Assembly (NCBI GenBank): GCA_018816905.1
Contig: JAHIVB010000014.1
Location: 1-64,000 of the forward strand
DNA: 64,000 nucleotides
Origin: Bacillota bacterium
GTDB taxonomy: Bacteria > Bacillota_I > Bacilli_A > Izemoplasmatales > Hujiaoplasmataceae
Reading direction: 5' to 3'
Shown here: piece after piece, positions 24,642-34,306 of the stretch
Layout of the letters: every line of letters begins with the position of its first letter
How positions within the stretch are numbered: the first letter of the stretch is position 1
Position numbers and translations under genes: made by a program
Notes under the pieces: model-generated
Seen by the model: only the letters and a program-made list of their open reading frames with translations
The model's database searches: none
What the model was told of the DNA's origin: nothing

Positions 24642-26762
24642 ATGGAAAAATATAAAATCATAAAATCAACCATACTGATAGTTCCTTTGGTTGTATTATG
24701 TATGTGGATAATGGTATTATCCTCCTTTTTGTATATTCGAAACATCTCCTATGAATATTCCTTGAACATTGAAAGTATTCGTATCAGCCACACAATGGAA
24801 GACAATGTCCACTTCTTAACACAAAAGAGTTTTGGAATCGAATACTTCATCCGCTCTACATTGGATGAAGATGATTTTTACAATCAACTGGATCAATACT
24901 CAACAGTTCTGGTTTCATTGAATGAAGGGGTGGAAAATATTTCATATGCCCCTGATGGAATCATTTCCTACATCTACCATGACGGACAAACAACCGCGAT
25001 TGGGAGGAATTTGTATACTGACCTCGACGATGAGGTACGCAGTGATGTATTCAACGCTCAGAGCACGGGACTAATTACGATTTCAGGAAGAATTGAAGGA
25101 ACACAACATAGTTGCACAGGGTTCATCGTTCGAAATCCAATCTATGAAGATGAAATATTTTTGGGATTTGTCAATATGTGCTTTTCAAAAGAATATGTAG
25201 AGGATTTATTAGGTCAATTATCGAGTGATATTTTTGATTTTGATTTATTCAATCAATTCGATGAGTCTATGATTGGCGATCTTGCTTATGTATCTGAAGA
25301 AATGTATTACTATCAGCCATTGTGTGTAAAAATATATGACACTCAAGTAGGGCTAATTATAAAAAGTGATTATCAAAAAGCATATCAAACAACCAATATT
25401 CTATTCAGTTCTCTTACTTTTATAGCTTTTTTTGGGGCAGGAACAGGAATAACATACTTTTATTCAAAGAGTAAAAAGTATTTAAAGAGAACTCAAGAAC
25501 TAATATTTGAAGATCACCTTACTTTGTTATCGAACAGATTTAAACTTGAGAGCGATACCGATGTCTTAATAAAAAATAGAACTCCGTTTTATCTTATTTA
25601 TGGTGATTTGAATAATTTTAAGAATTTAAATGATTCCTATGGACATACGATTGGAGATATTGTACTAAAAACAATCGCAAACAACTTACTAATTGTGTGT
25701 AAAAAAAACACCTCCATTTACCGATGGGGTGGAGATGAATTTGTTTTCTTGTCACAAGAAGAAGACGATTCAAAAATTCTTCAACTAATCACAGAAATTA
25801 ATCAAATTATGGATTTACCCGTTGTCATTTCTAACCAAACCTATCACGTCACTATTTCCATGGGAATAGTGAAGTACCCTCAAAACGGCGATACACTCAA
25901 TGAACTATTAATGTACGCTGATATTGCTATGTATAATATGAAACAAAGTACGACGAACAATTATTCGTTCTTTACTGCTGAAATAGGCTCCAAATATCAA
26001 GAGGAGAAAGCAATTGAACTGTTAATTGCCAAATTAGACCTCAATACGATAGAGGTATTCTTACAACCGGTAGTCAATATGAAAAATAATCATATTATTG
26101 GTGCGGAATCATTACTTCGAATTCAAAATAATGGAATTTATTACAACACACAAGCTGTGGTAAATCAAGCTGAAAGAACAAGAGATATTAATAATATTGA
26201 CTTGAAAGTGTTTGAAATATCGTGTGAATATTTAACAAAATTACACGAAATTAACCCAGATTTCATATTGGAGGTTAATTTTTCAGTTGATAGTCTTAAC
26301 CACGAGACTGTGAATAAAATAAAGAATATCATGAATCAATCTAGTATTAACGCAAATCACATCGTGATTGAAGCTACAGAAACATCTAAAATATTCAATT
26401 ACAAAGATGTGATTGAAGTTCTAAATGAACTTCGAGATTATGGATTCAAAATTGCAATTGACGACTTTGGAAGCGGATATGCATCGCTAAATCATTTGGC
26501 TAGACTGCCGATAACCCATTTGAAAGTAGATAAGGGACTAGTTCAAAACTGTTTCGACCAAAAGAACGCGATGCTAATGAAATCAATAAAAACTTTGGAA
26601 GAAAGTTTGGGAGTCATTATTGTCTTGGAAGGAATTGAAACTCAAAATCAACTAGATTATTTTAGAACTTTGAACTATGATTTTTATCAAGGATATTATT
26701 TCAGTAAACCGAAACCTTTTGATGAAATCTTTGATTTGATTAAAAAATCATATAGTAAATAG
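24642..26762 (+). CDS. Membrane GGDEF-EAL protein, cyclic di-GMP turnover
   Basis: 706 residues. Helix at 10-32, an external sensor-like domain (35-250, Cache-like in layout), a second helix near 254-276, then GGDEF (RWGGDEFVF, about 363-367, catalytic motif intact, no RxxD inhibitory site) and EAL (about 455-700). The EAL domain keeps the metal and catalytic positions: ESLLR in place of EALLR, N in LEVNFS, E in IEATET, DDFGSGYASL, K in LKVDKGL and E in LEGIET. It may both make and degrade c-di-GMP in response to an external cue. ATG 24642 follows GGGAGGAG. Monocistronic. Confidence 0.92.
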   Translation: MEKYKIIKSTILIVPLVVLCMWIMVLSSFLYIRNISYEYSLNIESIRISHTMEDNVHFLTQKSFGIEYFIRSTLDEDDFYNQLDQYSTVLVSLNEGVENISYAPDGIISYIYHDGQTTAIGRNLYTDLDDEVRSDVFNAQSTGLITISGRIEGTQHSCTGFIVRNPIYEDEIFLGFVNMCFSKEYVEDLLGQLSSDIFDFDLFNQFDESMIGDLAYVSEEMYYYQPLCVKIYDTQVGLIIKSDYQKAYQTTNILFSSLTFIAFFGAGTGITYFYSKSKKYLKRTQELIFEDHLTLLSNRFKLESDTDVLIKNRTPFYLIYGDLNNFKNLNDSYGHTIGDIVLKTIANNLLIVCKKNTSIYRWGGDEFVFLSQEEDDSKILQLITEINQIMDLPVVISNQTYHVTISMGIVKYPQNGDTLNELLMYADIAMYNMKQSTTNNYSFFTAEIGSKYQEEKAIELLIAKLDLNTIEVFLQPVVNMKNNHIIGAESLLRIQNNGIYYNTQAVVNQAERTRDINNIDLKVFEISCEYLTKLHEINPDFILEVNFSVDSLNHETVNKIKNIMNQSSINANHIVIEATETSKIFNYKDVIEVLNELRDYGFKIAIDDFGSGYASLNHLARLPITHLKVDKGLVQNCFDQKNAMLMKSIKTLEESLGVIIVLEGIETQNQLDYFRTLNYDFYQGYYFSKPKPFDEIFDLIKKSYSK

Positions 26763-26779
26763 TATATTTTAAAACAATA

Positions 26780-26803
26780 AAAAAGCCACGCAAGTGGCTT
26801 TTT
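26780..26803. terminator. Bidirectional terminator between the GGDEF-EAL gene and recU
   Basis: Perfect 10-bp stem AAAAAGCCAC/GTGGCTTTTT with GCAA loop, serving the two converging genes. Confidence 0.9.
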
Positions 26804-26810
26804 GTACTCT

Positions 26811-27383
26811 CTATAACGTATATACCTGATCTATGACTTTCAAATAGTCGAGACGTTTGACATAACCTTCTTTAATTTCATGACCGTGTTCAACGAATTC
26901 ATCCAGTGTAATTGATTTTCTCCCGGATTCTTTCCGGTCATAATATTCACTCACGAATTGTTCATCGAGCAAAAAAGTTTTTCCCAGTTTTGAGAAATGG
27001 ACGATGATGAATCCAATTCCTCCATGTTTGACGATGTTTCTTAAATGAGATACTTGATGCTCATGGATGTTTTTCATTGGAAAAGACGTCTTACTATTGG
27101 TTTCCTTTGCCTCAAAGTCAATGTATCTACCTTTATATATTCCATTATAATCCGTGGTTGAAGGGACTTTATAATAGGCTTCACTGATCTTAGCTGCACT
27201 TCGCTTTAGATAATCAACTTTCACAACTTGAATTGGAATTGGCTTTTTATAGATAAAGGCAATGTCATTTGAAATGTAATAATCGTTTGTTTGATTGATT
27301 GCCGCTTCTAAATCCATCCCTCTATTCGATGCAGAGGAACGAACTGTATTTGTAGAAGATTTTTTGATTGGATAGTTTACCAT
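26811..27383 (-). CDS. recU: Holliday junction resolvase RecU
   Basis: 190 residues. The family core is plain: SNRGMDLEAAINQTN, KVDYLKRSAAKISEAYY, STTDYNGIYKGRYIDFEAKE with the catalytic Asp/Glu/Lys of the PD-(D/E)XK fold, and NIHEHQ. RecU cuts four-way DNA junctions during recombination and repair and is found in Firmicutes and Mollicutes in place of RuvC. Length matches the family. ATG 27383 has GGTGAT upstream. In Bacillus recU sits beside a penicillin-binding protein gene; here it stands alone, in keeping with a cell that may lack a wall. Confidence 0.96.
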   Translation of the reverse strand: MVNYPIKKSSTNTVRSSASNRGMDLEAAINQTNDYYISNDIAFIYKKPIPIQVVKVDYLKRSAAKISEAYYKVPSTTDYNGIYKGRYIDFEAKETNSKTSFPMKNIHEHQVSHLRNIVKHGGIGFIIVHFSKLGKTFLLDEQFVSEYYDRKESGRKSITLDEFVEHGHEIKEGYVKRLDYLKVIDQVYTL

Positions 27384-27484
27384 ATGATCACCAACATCAT
27401 TATATCATATAAACAGCCAAATTATCACGAATCCATTTGAAAAAAATGGTAGAATAAGATAACCGACTATTTTAAGTAAATCAT

Positions 27485-27513
27485 TTCAAAAAGTGTCCAT
27501 TTTATTGTATAAT
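27485..27513 (+). promoter_or_regulatory. Promoter of the RNase J-like gene
   Basis: TTCAAA (27485-27490), 17-bp spacer, TATAAT (27508-27513). Confidence 0.65.
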
Positions 27514-27546
27514 AGATGAGAAGAACTACCATAGAAAGGAGTTCAC

Positions 27547-29241
27547 ATGAGCCAAATAAAATTTTTTGCATTAGGCGGACTTGGCGAAAACGGAAAGAAT
27601 CTCTATTGTCTAGATATCGATAAAGAGTTAATCATTCTGGATGCTGGATTAAAACATCCATCCGGAGAGTTGCTCGGTGTTGATGCCATCGTTCCAGATC
27701 TGACTTACTTGGAAACAAGAAAGAAGGACATCAAAGCGATATTTCTATCTCACGCACATGATAAAAACATCGGCGCAATCCCTTTGTTGCTATCGACAGT
27801 GAAAGCGCCCATATATTCTACCAACTTCACCTTAGCGGTTGTTAAAGACCTACTAAGTGAAAATAATCTAAATCCGGAGCAATACTCTCTCAATGTCATC
27901 AAATATACACAAAGAGTCAAATTCAAGAACTTCGAAGTGTCACTTTTTCCGACGACACATTCTGTTCCTGAATCGGCCGGAATCTGTGTCTATACCGAAG
28001 ATGGAGTCATTGTTTATGCGACGGATTACACCTTCGATCAAAATGTCGGTGTATATTACAAAACCGATTTTCATCAACTGACTAAAATCCAAGAAGAGGG
28101 TGTTTTAGCTCTTTTAAGTGAGTCGAGCGGAGCTTCCCAAATCGGTCACGCATCCAGTGATTATAAACTCACACACCTCATTAGAAATACTTTTCAGAAA
28201 GCAACCAATCGAATCATAGTCGCAATGTATTCAACCGAACTATCCAATATTCAAATGATTATCAATGAAGCATTGAAACTTGGAAAAAACATCTCCATCA
28301 TCGGGAGAAAAGCACAGAGAATGGTTGATATTGGCGAATCGATGGGCTATATTCAAATTCCACCGGAGCGTCTAGTCAATTTAAAATTCATCGATGAAAC
28401 CAATAAAAATGAGTTTAATGATACCGTCTTCTTAGTCACTGGTGAAAGACATGAGCCTTTCTTCATGCTCCAAAGAATGGCGAAAGGATATGACAGACTG
28501 ATTCAATTGATTCCTTCAGATACGATCTTTTTCCTTGCCCCACCGATTGTTGGAACGGAAAAGATTGCAGCGAAGACATATGATGTCATTTATCGTCTTG
28601 GCGCAAAACTGATTAAAGTAAGCAAAACGATGATGGCCCCTTTCCATGCCGCAACTGAAGATTTAAAACTGATGTATGGCCTATTAAGGCCAAAATACAT
28701 CGTCCCAGTCAGTGGAGAGTACCGCTATCAATTAGCCCATTATAATCTTGCATTAGAATATGGTTATGACGAAGAACATACGGTTCTCATCGATAACGGA
28801 GAAGTCATCACTTTTTCAAACGGTGAGATTGACAATTCTCACGACACCGTCATGAATGGAAACGTCCTAGTGGATGGCAACTTTGAAAGTGACGTCAATG
28901 ATGTGGTTTTAAAAGAGCGTGAATTATTAAGTCAAGATGGCTTTCTAATGATTATCGCGAACATTGACGCAAGAGAACGAATCATTCTAAATAAGCCTGA
29001 AATCGTCTCGAGAGGCTTCATTTATATGAAAGACAACGAAGAAGTTGTCAAACAAATAGAAGCCATATATGAAACGATTACAAACAAGCAGTTCGATCAA
29101 AAGTATATCGATTGGAAGACTTATAAAGAATCCATTCGGTTTGAAGTCCAAAGATACCTCTATAAAGAAACAAAAAGAAAACCTATTGTCATTCCTGTAC
29201 TCATCGATACACAAAGCGACAAGGTTTGTAAAGTCCTATAA
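27547..29241 (+). CDS. RNase J-type protein with a degenerate active site (J2-like)
   Basis: 564 residues with the full metallo-beta-lactamase/beta-CASP/C-terminal layout of RNase J: GGLGENGKNLY at the start, PTTHSVPESAG, an ESSGASQIGHASS block and a C-terminal domain. The metal motif usually HGHxDH reads HAHDKN here, so Asp and the last His are lost; the later HGEYR block reads SGEYR. This is the pattern of the weakly active RNase J2 that partners an intact RNase J1 in Firmicutes. An intact J1 gene would be expected elsewhere. ATG 27547 follows AAAGGAG. Confidence 0.88.
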   Translation: MSQIKFFALGGLGENGKNLYCLDIDKELIILDAGLKHPSGELLGVDAIVPDLTYLETRKKDIKAIFLSHAHDKNIGAIPLLLSTVKAPIYSTNFTLAVVKDLLSENNLNPEQYSLNVIKYTQRVKFKNFEVSLFPTTHSVPESAGICVYTEDGVIVYATDYTFDQNVGVYYKTDFHQLTKIQEEGVLALLSESSGASQIGHASSDYKLTHLIRNTFQKATNRIIVAMYSTELSNIQMIINEALKLGKNISIIGRKAQRMVDIGESMGYIQIPPERLVNLKFIDETNKNEFNDTVFLVTGERHEPFFMLQRMAKGYDRLIQLIPSDTIFFLAPPIVGTEKIAAKTYDVIYRLGAKLIKVSKTMMAPFHAATEDLKLMYGLLRPKYIVPVSGEYRYQLAHYNLALEYGYDEEHTVLIDNGEVITFSNGEIDNSHDTVMNGNVLVDGNFESDVNDVVLKERELLSQDGFLMIIANIDARERIILNKPEIVSRGFIYMKDNEEVVKQIEAIYETITNKQFDQKYIDWKTYKESIRFEVQRYLYKETKRKPIVIPVLIDTQSDKVCKVL

Positions 29242-29267
29242 AAAAAGACGGATGAACCCATCCGTCT
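29241..29267. terminator. Bidirectional terminator between the RNase J-like gene and rarA
   Basis: 9-bp stem AGACGGATG/CATCCGTCT (29246-29254 with 29259-29267), AACC loop, A run on the left giving a T run for the minus strand. Confidence 0.88.
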
Positions 29268-30498
29268 ATTTCTTATCATCTTTTAACTTCGATTTGATAA
29301 ATTCATATTGTTGCTTGAACAATTCTTCAAGTTTCGTGTGATCTTGTGGATGGTAATATTCTTTTCCTAATAGTTCATTCGGAAGGTATTGCTGAGAGAC
29401 AATGTGGTCTTCATAGTCATGAGCGTATTTATAAGGAATCTTGTTATCATAGGTAGGGTTATTAATCAAATGCGTCGGTATTTTGAAAGTCTTTCCGTCT
29501 CTCACATCAGAAATCGCTTCACTAACCGCAAGATGCGCACTATTCGATTTAGGAGAAAGACACATTTCAATTGTAATTAATCCTAAGGCATTAATCGATT
29601 CTGGAAAACCGATGAAACGACATATATCTAGAACTGCCGCAACTTTTGGACCCATGGAAGGGTTGGCGAGACCGATGTCTTCATATACAATTGCCGCAAT
29701 CCGACGTAACAAAGACTCTAAATCTTCCGCAACAATCAAACGTGCAAGGTAATGCAAAGCAGCATTGACATCAGAACCTCTGACGGATTTGTGAAAAGCA
29801 CTTAAAATATCGTAATAATCATTACCAAATTTATCAGTTGAAATCGCCGGTCTCCCAATGATTTCCTTTGCTTGTTCAATTGAAATTTCTTCTGAGTCTT
29901 TTGAAACGATGACCAACATTTCAAGCATATTGATGGCGGTTCTTAATTCGCCATTCGCCGCAAAAGAGATGTATTCGAAGATTTCATCACTGATGATCAC
30001 TTTTTTTCCTAAAATCGATAAATCTATATTTTTAATAAATTCAAGGATATCTTGATGACTTGGCCTGTCCATACGATAGATCGTCGCTCTTGATCTTATC
30101 GCAGGGTTACATGCGATATACGGGTTTTCAGTCGTTAATCCCAGCATCGTTACGGAACCTTTTTCAACATATGGCAGCAAGTAATCTTGAATATCTTTGT
30201 TCATTCGATGGATTTCATCGATGATTAACAAAACATTGCCATAATGCTTCGAAGCTTCAATAATTTGTTTTAGACTAGCTTTTGAATCAGTAGATGCATT
30301 AAACTTAAAATGATTTAATGGAAAGTGCTCCGCAATCAATAAAGCCAGTGTTGTTTTACCAACACCTGTCGGCCCATATAAAATCAAAGACATCAAATGT
30401 TTTTCTTCCAACATCCTTTTGATGATGGATTTCAGTGATTGATGACCAATCACTTCATCAAAAGTCTTTGGACGCATTAAACTGGCTAGTGGTTCCAC
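29266..30498 (-). CDS. rarA: Replication-associated recombination protein A (RarA/MgsA)
   Basis: A 410-residue AAA+ ATPase related to clamp-loader subunits that acts at stalled replication forks. Walker A GPTGVGKTT, Walker B LIIDEIHR, sensor 1 LTTEN, the S-R-A arginine region, and the C-terminal tetramerisation part (SAHLAVSEAISDVRDGK and the RarA end GKEYYHPQ) are visible. I prefer GTG 30498, preceded by GAGGTGA, over ATG 30516, which lies only about five bases past the expected transcription start. Divergent from nadA. Confidence 0.95.
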   Translation of the reverse strand: MEPLASLMRPKTFDEVIGHQSLKSIIKRMLEEKHLMSLILYGPTGVGKTTLALLIAEHFPLNHFKFNASTDSKASLKQIIEASKHYGNVLLIIDEIHRMNKDIQDYLLPYVEKGSVTMLGLTTENPYIACNPAIRSRATIYRMDRPSHQDILEFIKNIDLSILGKKVIISDEIFEYISFAANGELRTAINMLEMLVIVSKDSEEISIEQAKEIIGRPAISTDKFGNDYYDILSAFHKSVRGSDVNAALHYLARLIVAEDLESLLRRIAAIVYEDIGLANPSMGPKVAAVLDICRFIGFPESINALGLITIEMCLSPKSNSAHLAVSEAISDVRDGKTFKIPTHLINNPTYDNKIPYKYAHDYEDHIVSQQYLPNELLGKEYYHPQDHTKLEELFKQQYEFIKSKLKDDKK

Positions 30499-30525
30499 AA
30501 TCTCACCTCGCTTCATAACAAACTA

Positions 30526-30568
30526 ATTATATCATAAACTTGTGAAACGAGTGAAAAAAGCATATAAT
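30526..30568. promoter_or_regulatory. Divergent promoters for rarA and nadA
   Basis: Minus strand: TATAAT at 30531-30526 with TTCACT 18 bp upstream. Plus strand: TTGTGA (30540-30545), 17-bp spacer, TATAAT (30563-30568). The two overlap, so firing may be mutually exclusive. Confidence 0.75.
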
Positions 30569-30607
30569 ATTAATGTACTCTAATCTAGTTTGAAAAGAGA
30601 TGAATTT

Positions 30608-31504
30608 ATGATACAAGACGAGATATTAAAACTAAAAAAAGAAAAGAATGCCGTGATTTTAGCGCATTATTATCAAGATAAGGAAGTCCAAGACATTGCG
30701 GATTACGTCGGAGATTCTCTTGCTTTATCAAAAATAGCCGCAACGACCGACGCTGATTTGATCGTTTTTTGTGGTGTAAACTTCATGGCAGAAACCGCAA
30801 AAATCCTTTCACCGGAAAAGAAAGTCATACTACCAGTCAAAGAAGCACTTTGTCCGATGGCGATGATGATTACAAAAAAGAAACTAAAACGATATAAAGA
30901 AGCCAATCCGGATCGGGTTGTTATATGCTACGTCAACTCGTATGCAGATGTCAAAGCACTCTCAGATGTATGTGTAACATCATCTAACGCCGAAAAGATC
31001 ATTATGTCCTATAAAGACAGAAAAATGCTTTATATCCCCGATAAAAATTTAGGAACCTACCTTGCGGATAAGTATAACCTTGACATCGACGTATGGCCAG
31101 GTTTTTGTTGTATCCATAACAACTTAACGGTGGACGATGTCCTCGCCCTGAAAGAACAACATCCGAGCGCTTTGTTGCTAATCCATCCTGAATCTCCTCT
31201 GGCAGTCTTGAAAATGGCTGATTATGTAGGTTCAACGAAAGGGATTCTAGACTATGCAACCGCTTCAGAACATGAAGAATTTATCATCGGAACCGAAGAT
31301 GGAATTCTTCATCCCTTACAGAAAAACAATCCAAATAAGAAGTTCTATATTCTTTCATCCGGACTTCGTTGTTACGACATGAAACTAACAAAAATCGAAG
31401 ATGTATTATATGCATTACAAAACGAAACCTATGAAATAACCGTAGATCCAAAAACCTTGGAAGGAGCCAAAAAAGCTCTCGATAAAATGATGGAGATGAG
31501 TTAA
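30608..31504 (+). CDS. nadA: Quinolinate synthase NadA
   Basis: 298 residues. Condenses iminoaspartate with dihydroxyacetone phosphate to quinolinate, using a 4Fe-4S cluster. The N-terminal AHYYQDKEVQDIADYVGDSL block and three cluster cysteines are seen: ALCPMA (Cys 82), PGFCC (near 168) and LRCYDM (near 254). Start ATG 30608, with AGAGATG upstream; a TTG six codons earlier is less likely. The stop overlaps nadB by one base, so the two are coupled and channel iminoaspartate. De novo NAD synthesis is notable for a Mollicute-like genome. Confidence 0.95.
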   Translation: MIQDEILKLKKEKNAVILAHYYQDKEVQDIADYVGDSLALSKIAATTDADLIVFCGVNFMAETAKILSPEKKVILPVKEALCPMAMMITKKKLKRYKEANPDRVVICYVNSYADVKALSDVCVTSSNAEKIIMSYKDRKMLYIPDKNLGTYLADKYNLDIDVWPGFCCIHNNLTVDDVLALKEQHPSALLLIHPESPLAVLKMADYVGSTKGILDYATASEHEEFIIGTEDGILHPLQKNNPNKKFYILSSGLRCYDMKLTKIEDVLYALQNETYEITVDPKTLEGAKKALDKMMEMS

Positions 31505-33009
31505 TGGAAAGATACACGGATGTATTAGTGATTGGTTCCGGCCTCGCCGGTCTTTTTACTGCGCTCAACATCGACCCGAAGTATAAAGTGATTATGATAG
31601 CGAAAGAACACCTTCAAAACTCCAATTCAATGTTGGCACAAGGAGGAATTGCAGCTGAATTAAATAACGATCCCATCCTTCATGAATCTCATTTTGAAGA
31701 CACCTTGAAAGCAGGGTCGTTTATTAATGACAAACAAGCTGTCAAGTACTTAGTAGACAATGCCTTGGTTGCAATTGAAACACTCGTAAAGTTTGGTGCT
31801 CACTTCGATAAAGACGAAAAAAACCAATATCTTCTAACAAAAGAAGGCGGTCATTCTCATAAGAGAATCCTCCATAGCGGAGGAGATGCCTCTGGGTATA
31901 ACACGACGAAAAGTCTGACAGACGATCTCCTTGCGAGGGAAAACATTCAAGTCATCGAAAATACCATCGCTCTGGATTTGATTCGGTCAAAAGATGGAAA
32001 ATGTGCAGGGGCTTTTGTCCTTGAAAATGATGAACTTCATTATTCAATACATGCAAAAATGACGGTTCTTGCCACAGGTGGAATTGGGTCAGTCTATGGC
32101 TCAACTACCAACGATCTCAGTGCAACCGGAGACGGTATTGGAATGGCTCATCGGATTGGTGCACGGATTCGGGATATGGAATTTGTTCAGTTTCATCCGA
32201 CGGCTTTGTACTTAGAAGATTCGAAATCCAGAAGACGTTTTTTGATAACGGAAGCACTTCGTGGAGAAGGGGCAACTCTTGTCAATGTCGAGGAGCAAAG
32301 GTTCATGCAAAAATACGATCCTGAACGGATGGAACTTGCGCCTAGAGACGTCGTCTCACAAGCCATATATAGAGAAATGTATGATACATGGACAGACCAT
32401 GTATATATTGATACAAGACATTTAGATCCCAAGTTTTTAGAGAAACGTTTTCCGACCGTATTTAAACGTGTGAAAGAAGAAGGCTACATCATGGGAATCG
32501 ACTTGATTCCGGTTGCCCCTTGTGAGCATTTCATGTGTGGCGGAGTCTATACCGATCTTCAAGGCAAAACAACGGTAGAAAATCTATATGCCGTAGGAGA
32601 AGTAGCTTCCAGTGGCGTTCATGGCGCAAATCGTCTCGCTTCCAATTCTTTACTGGAATGCATTGTTTTTGCACTGTCCGCATCGAAACAGATGAATGAG
32701 CTTCTGGAAACTTCAAAACTTCAGTCTGATCCAAAGATGGAAGTTCTTCCACAGTATAATTATAACTACAAACCGATTCGGAAGAAAATCGGAGATTACA
32801 TGGACGAGCATGTTGGCATCGTCAGAAACACCAAAGGTTTGACTCTCACAAAATCAGTACTTGATCAAATCTCTAAGAACCTACTCAAAAGTCCGAACCT
32901 GACCCGTCATTACTATGAAACACTAAATATCGTCACGACAGCACAACTCATAACGGAAGCTGCTTTAAGAAGAGAGGAAAGTATCGGATGTCACCTAAGA
33001 ATAGAATAA
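31504..33009 (+). CDS. nadB: L-aspartate oxidase NadB
   Basis: 501-residue FAD flavoprotein that oxidises L-aspartate to iminoaspartate for NadA. FAD-binding GSGLAGL (11-17), substrate loop SMLAQGGIAAE (near 40-50), the TGGIGSVYGSTTN and DMEFVQFHPTAL blocks, the catalytic REALRGEGATL-like text, and the family end RREESIGCHLR are all present; length is typical. ATG 31504 shares a base with the nadA stop. Its 3' end overlaps the next gene by 22 bases. No nadC (quinolinate phosphoribosyltransferase) follows. Confidence 0.95.
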   Translation: MERYTDVLVIGSGLAGLFTALNIDPKYKVIMIAKEHLQNSNSMLAQGGIAAELNNDPILHESHFEDTLKAGSFINDKQAVKYLVDNALVAIETLVKFGAHFDKDEKNQYLLTKEGGHSHKRILHSGGDASGYNTTKSLTDDLLARENIQVIENTIALDLIRSKDGKCAGAFVLENDELHYSIHAKMTVLATGGIGSVYGSTTNDLSATGDGIGMAHRIGARIRDMEFVQFHPTALYLEDSKSRRRFLITEALRGEGATLVNVEEQRFMQKYDPERMELAPRDVVSQAIYREMYDTWTDHVYIDTRHLDPKFLEKRFPTVFKRVKEEGYIMGIDLIPVAPCEHFMCGGVYTDLQGKTTVENLYAVGEVASSGVHGANRLASNSLLECIVFALSASKQMNELLETSKLQSDPKMEVLPQYNYNYKPIRKKIGDYMDEHVGIVRNTKGLTLTKSVLDQISKNLLKSPNLTRHYYETLNIVTTAQLITEAALRREESIGCHLRIE

Positions 33010-33788
33010 TGAACAACAACTACCATACACACATGTATTTATGCCGACATGCGATCGGAGACGTTCAAGACTACGTAGAAGAAGCCATTCGTCTTGGATT
33101 CAAAACTCTTGGCATGAGTGACCACGCTCCCTTCAAAGAATTGAAAGATCGAAGCGTCAGAATGGTTCCATCAGATTTTCCACTCTATTTACAAAAATGC
33201 TTGGACGCAAGAGAAAAATACAAAAATCAAATTCAACTTCATATCGGACTAGAAATTGAATATTTTGAAGATCACGATGAAATTTACAAAGATTGGTTAA
33301 CCAAGGTCGATTACCTTGTCCTTGGTCAACATTACATTTCAGATCCAAACGGAAGAAACAACTTAAGAAGTTCTTATGACCTTGCGAAGAAAAATTTGAC
33401 GAAGTATGTCGACATGGTCATAGAAGCGATGAAGACAAAATATTTCTTATTTCTTGCTCACCCTGACTTGATGTTATATAGCGTATCCAAATTTGATTCC
33501 TTCATCGAAGAAGAATCCAGACGATTGATTCAAGCTGCAGTCGACACAAACACTCCACTTGAAATCAATGCCAATGGAATTCGAAGAGGAACCTACATGA
33601 TGCATGAAGGACAAAGATACATTTATCCAAGACTTGAATTTTGGAAGTTGGTTAAAGAGATGGGTGGTAAGGTGATTATCTCATCCGATGCACATCGACC
33701 AGAAAACTTGTATGATGACGTTGTAGAAGAGGCTTACAAATTTGCCTCACAGATTGGAATCGAAGTAGAAGAAGAGTTAATGATTTGA
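32988..33788 (+). CDS. PHP-domain phosphatase (histidinol-phosphatase-like)
   Basis: 266 residues of the polymerase-and-histidinol-phosphatase fold. Metal ligands are all visible: HTHMY near residue 13, SDHAPF, GLEIEYF, LGQHY, LAHPDLM and SSDAHRPE. In Firmicutes HisJ/HisK of this family hydrolyse histidinol phosphate, but no histidine genes are nearby, so another phosphoester is possible. Coupling to nadA-nadB (22-base overlap) suggests a link to NAD metabolism, which is inference. ATG 32988 has GAGGAAAG upstream; ATG 33009 is an alternative. Confidence 0.85.
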   Translation: MSPKNRIMNNNYHTHMYLCRHAIGDVQDYVEEAIRLGFKTLGMSDHAPFKELKDRSVRMVPSDFPLYLQKCLDAREKYKNQIQLHIGLEIEYFEDHDEIYKDWLTKVDYLVLGQHYISDPNGRNNLRSSYDLAKKNLTKYVDMVIEAMKTKYFLFLAHPDLMLYSVSKFDSFIEEESRRLIQAAVDTNTPLEINANGIRRGTYMMHEGQRYIYPRLEFWKLVKEMGGKVIISSDAHRPENLYDDVVEEAYKFASQIGIEVEEELMI

Positions 33789-33817
33789 AGCATTGATTGA
33801 ATTCAATGCTTTTTTTA
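33789..33817 (+). terminator. Terminator of the nadAB-PHP operon
   Basis: 8-bp stem AGCATTGA/TCAATGCT (33789-33796 with 33803-33810) and seven T. Confidence 0.88.
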
Positions 33818-34053
33818 TTGGAAATCGAATTTAAAACCTAAGGAATTTATTCGTTTATTGGGGCATAAGTATACACTTCACAGAAAAAACGATTAAATTC
33901 GGGCAATTTTCGAAGAGAATTACATAGATGTGTATTTATGAACAAAAGGAGAAAATTATTATGCTCATCAATATTATTTGAATATGTTTAAGTGAGAAGA
34001 AGCGCTCGCCAATCACGGAAAGAATTCGTCATTGCTTCACAAATATTCAGTTT

Positions 34054-34075
34054 CGGGGATAAAAACCCCGTTTTT
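34054..34075 (+). terminator. Orphan intrinsic terminator
   Basis: 5-bp all-GC stem with an ATAAAAA loop and five T, 240 bases beyond the previous operon's own terminator. Confidence 0.6.
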
Positions 34076-34297
34076 AAATACACCCATTAACTTCCTATAA
34101 TATATATTATGTTAACTTATATACAATCGCTAGCTTTCGCTATTGAATAAACATTTGTTGAAAGTGTTGATTTGACGCATAGCACTTATCTTGCGAAAAC
34201 ACGCCCTTGTTTTTGACCCCTTCAAAAAACGACTTGAAATGTTTAGTACAAATCACCCTAAATCCATATTTCTATCTGGCCCTTTTTCAATTGATTA

Positions 34298-34306
34298 TGA
34301 TATAAT
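34298..34306 (+). promoter_or_regulatory. Extended -10 promoter of the asparaginase gene
   Basis: TGATATAAT 29 bases before the start codon; no clear -35. Confidence 0.6.
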
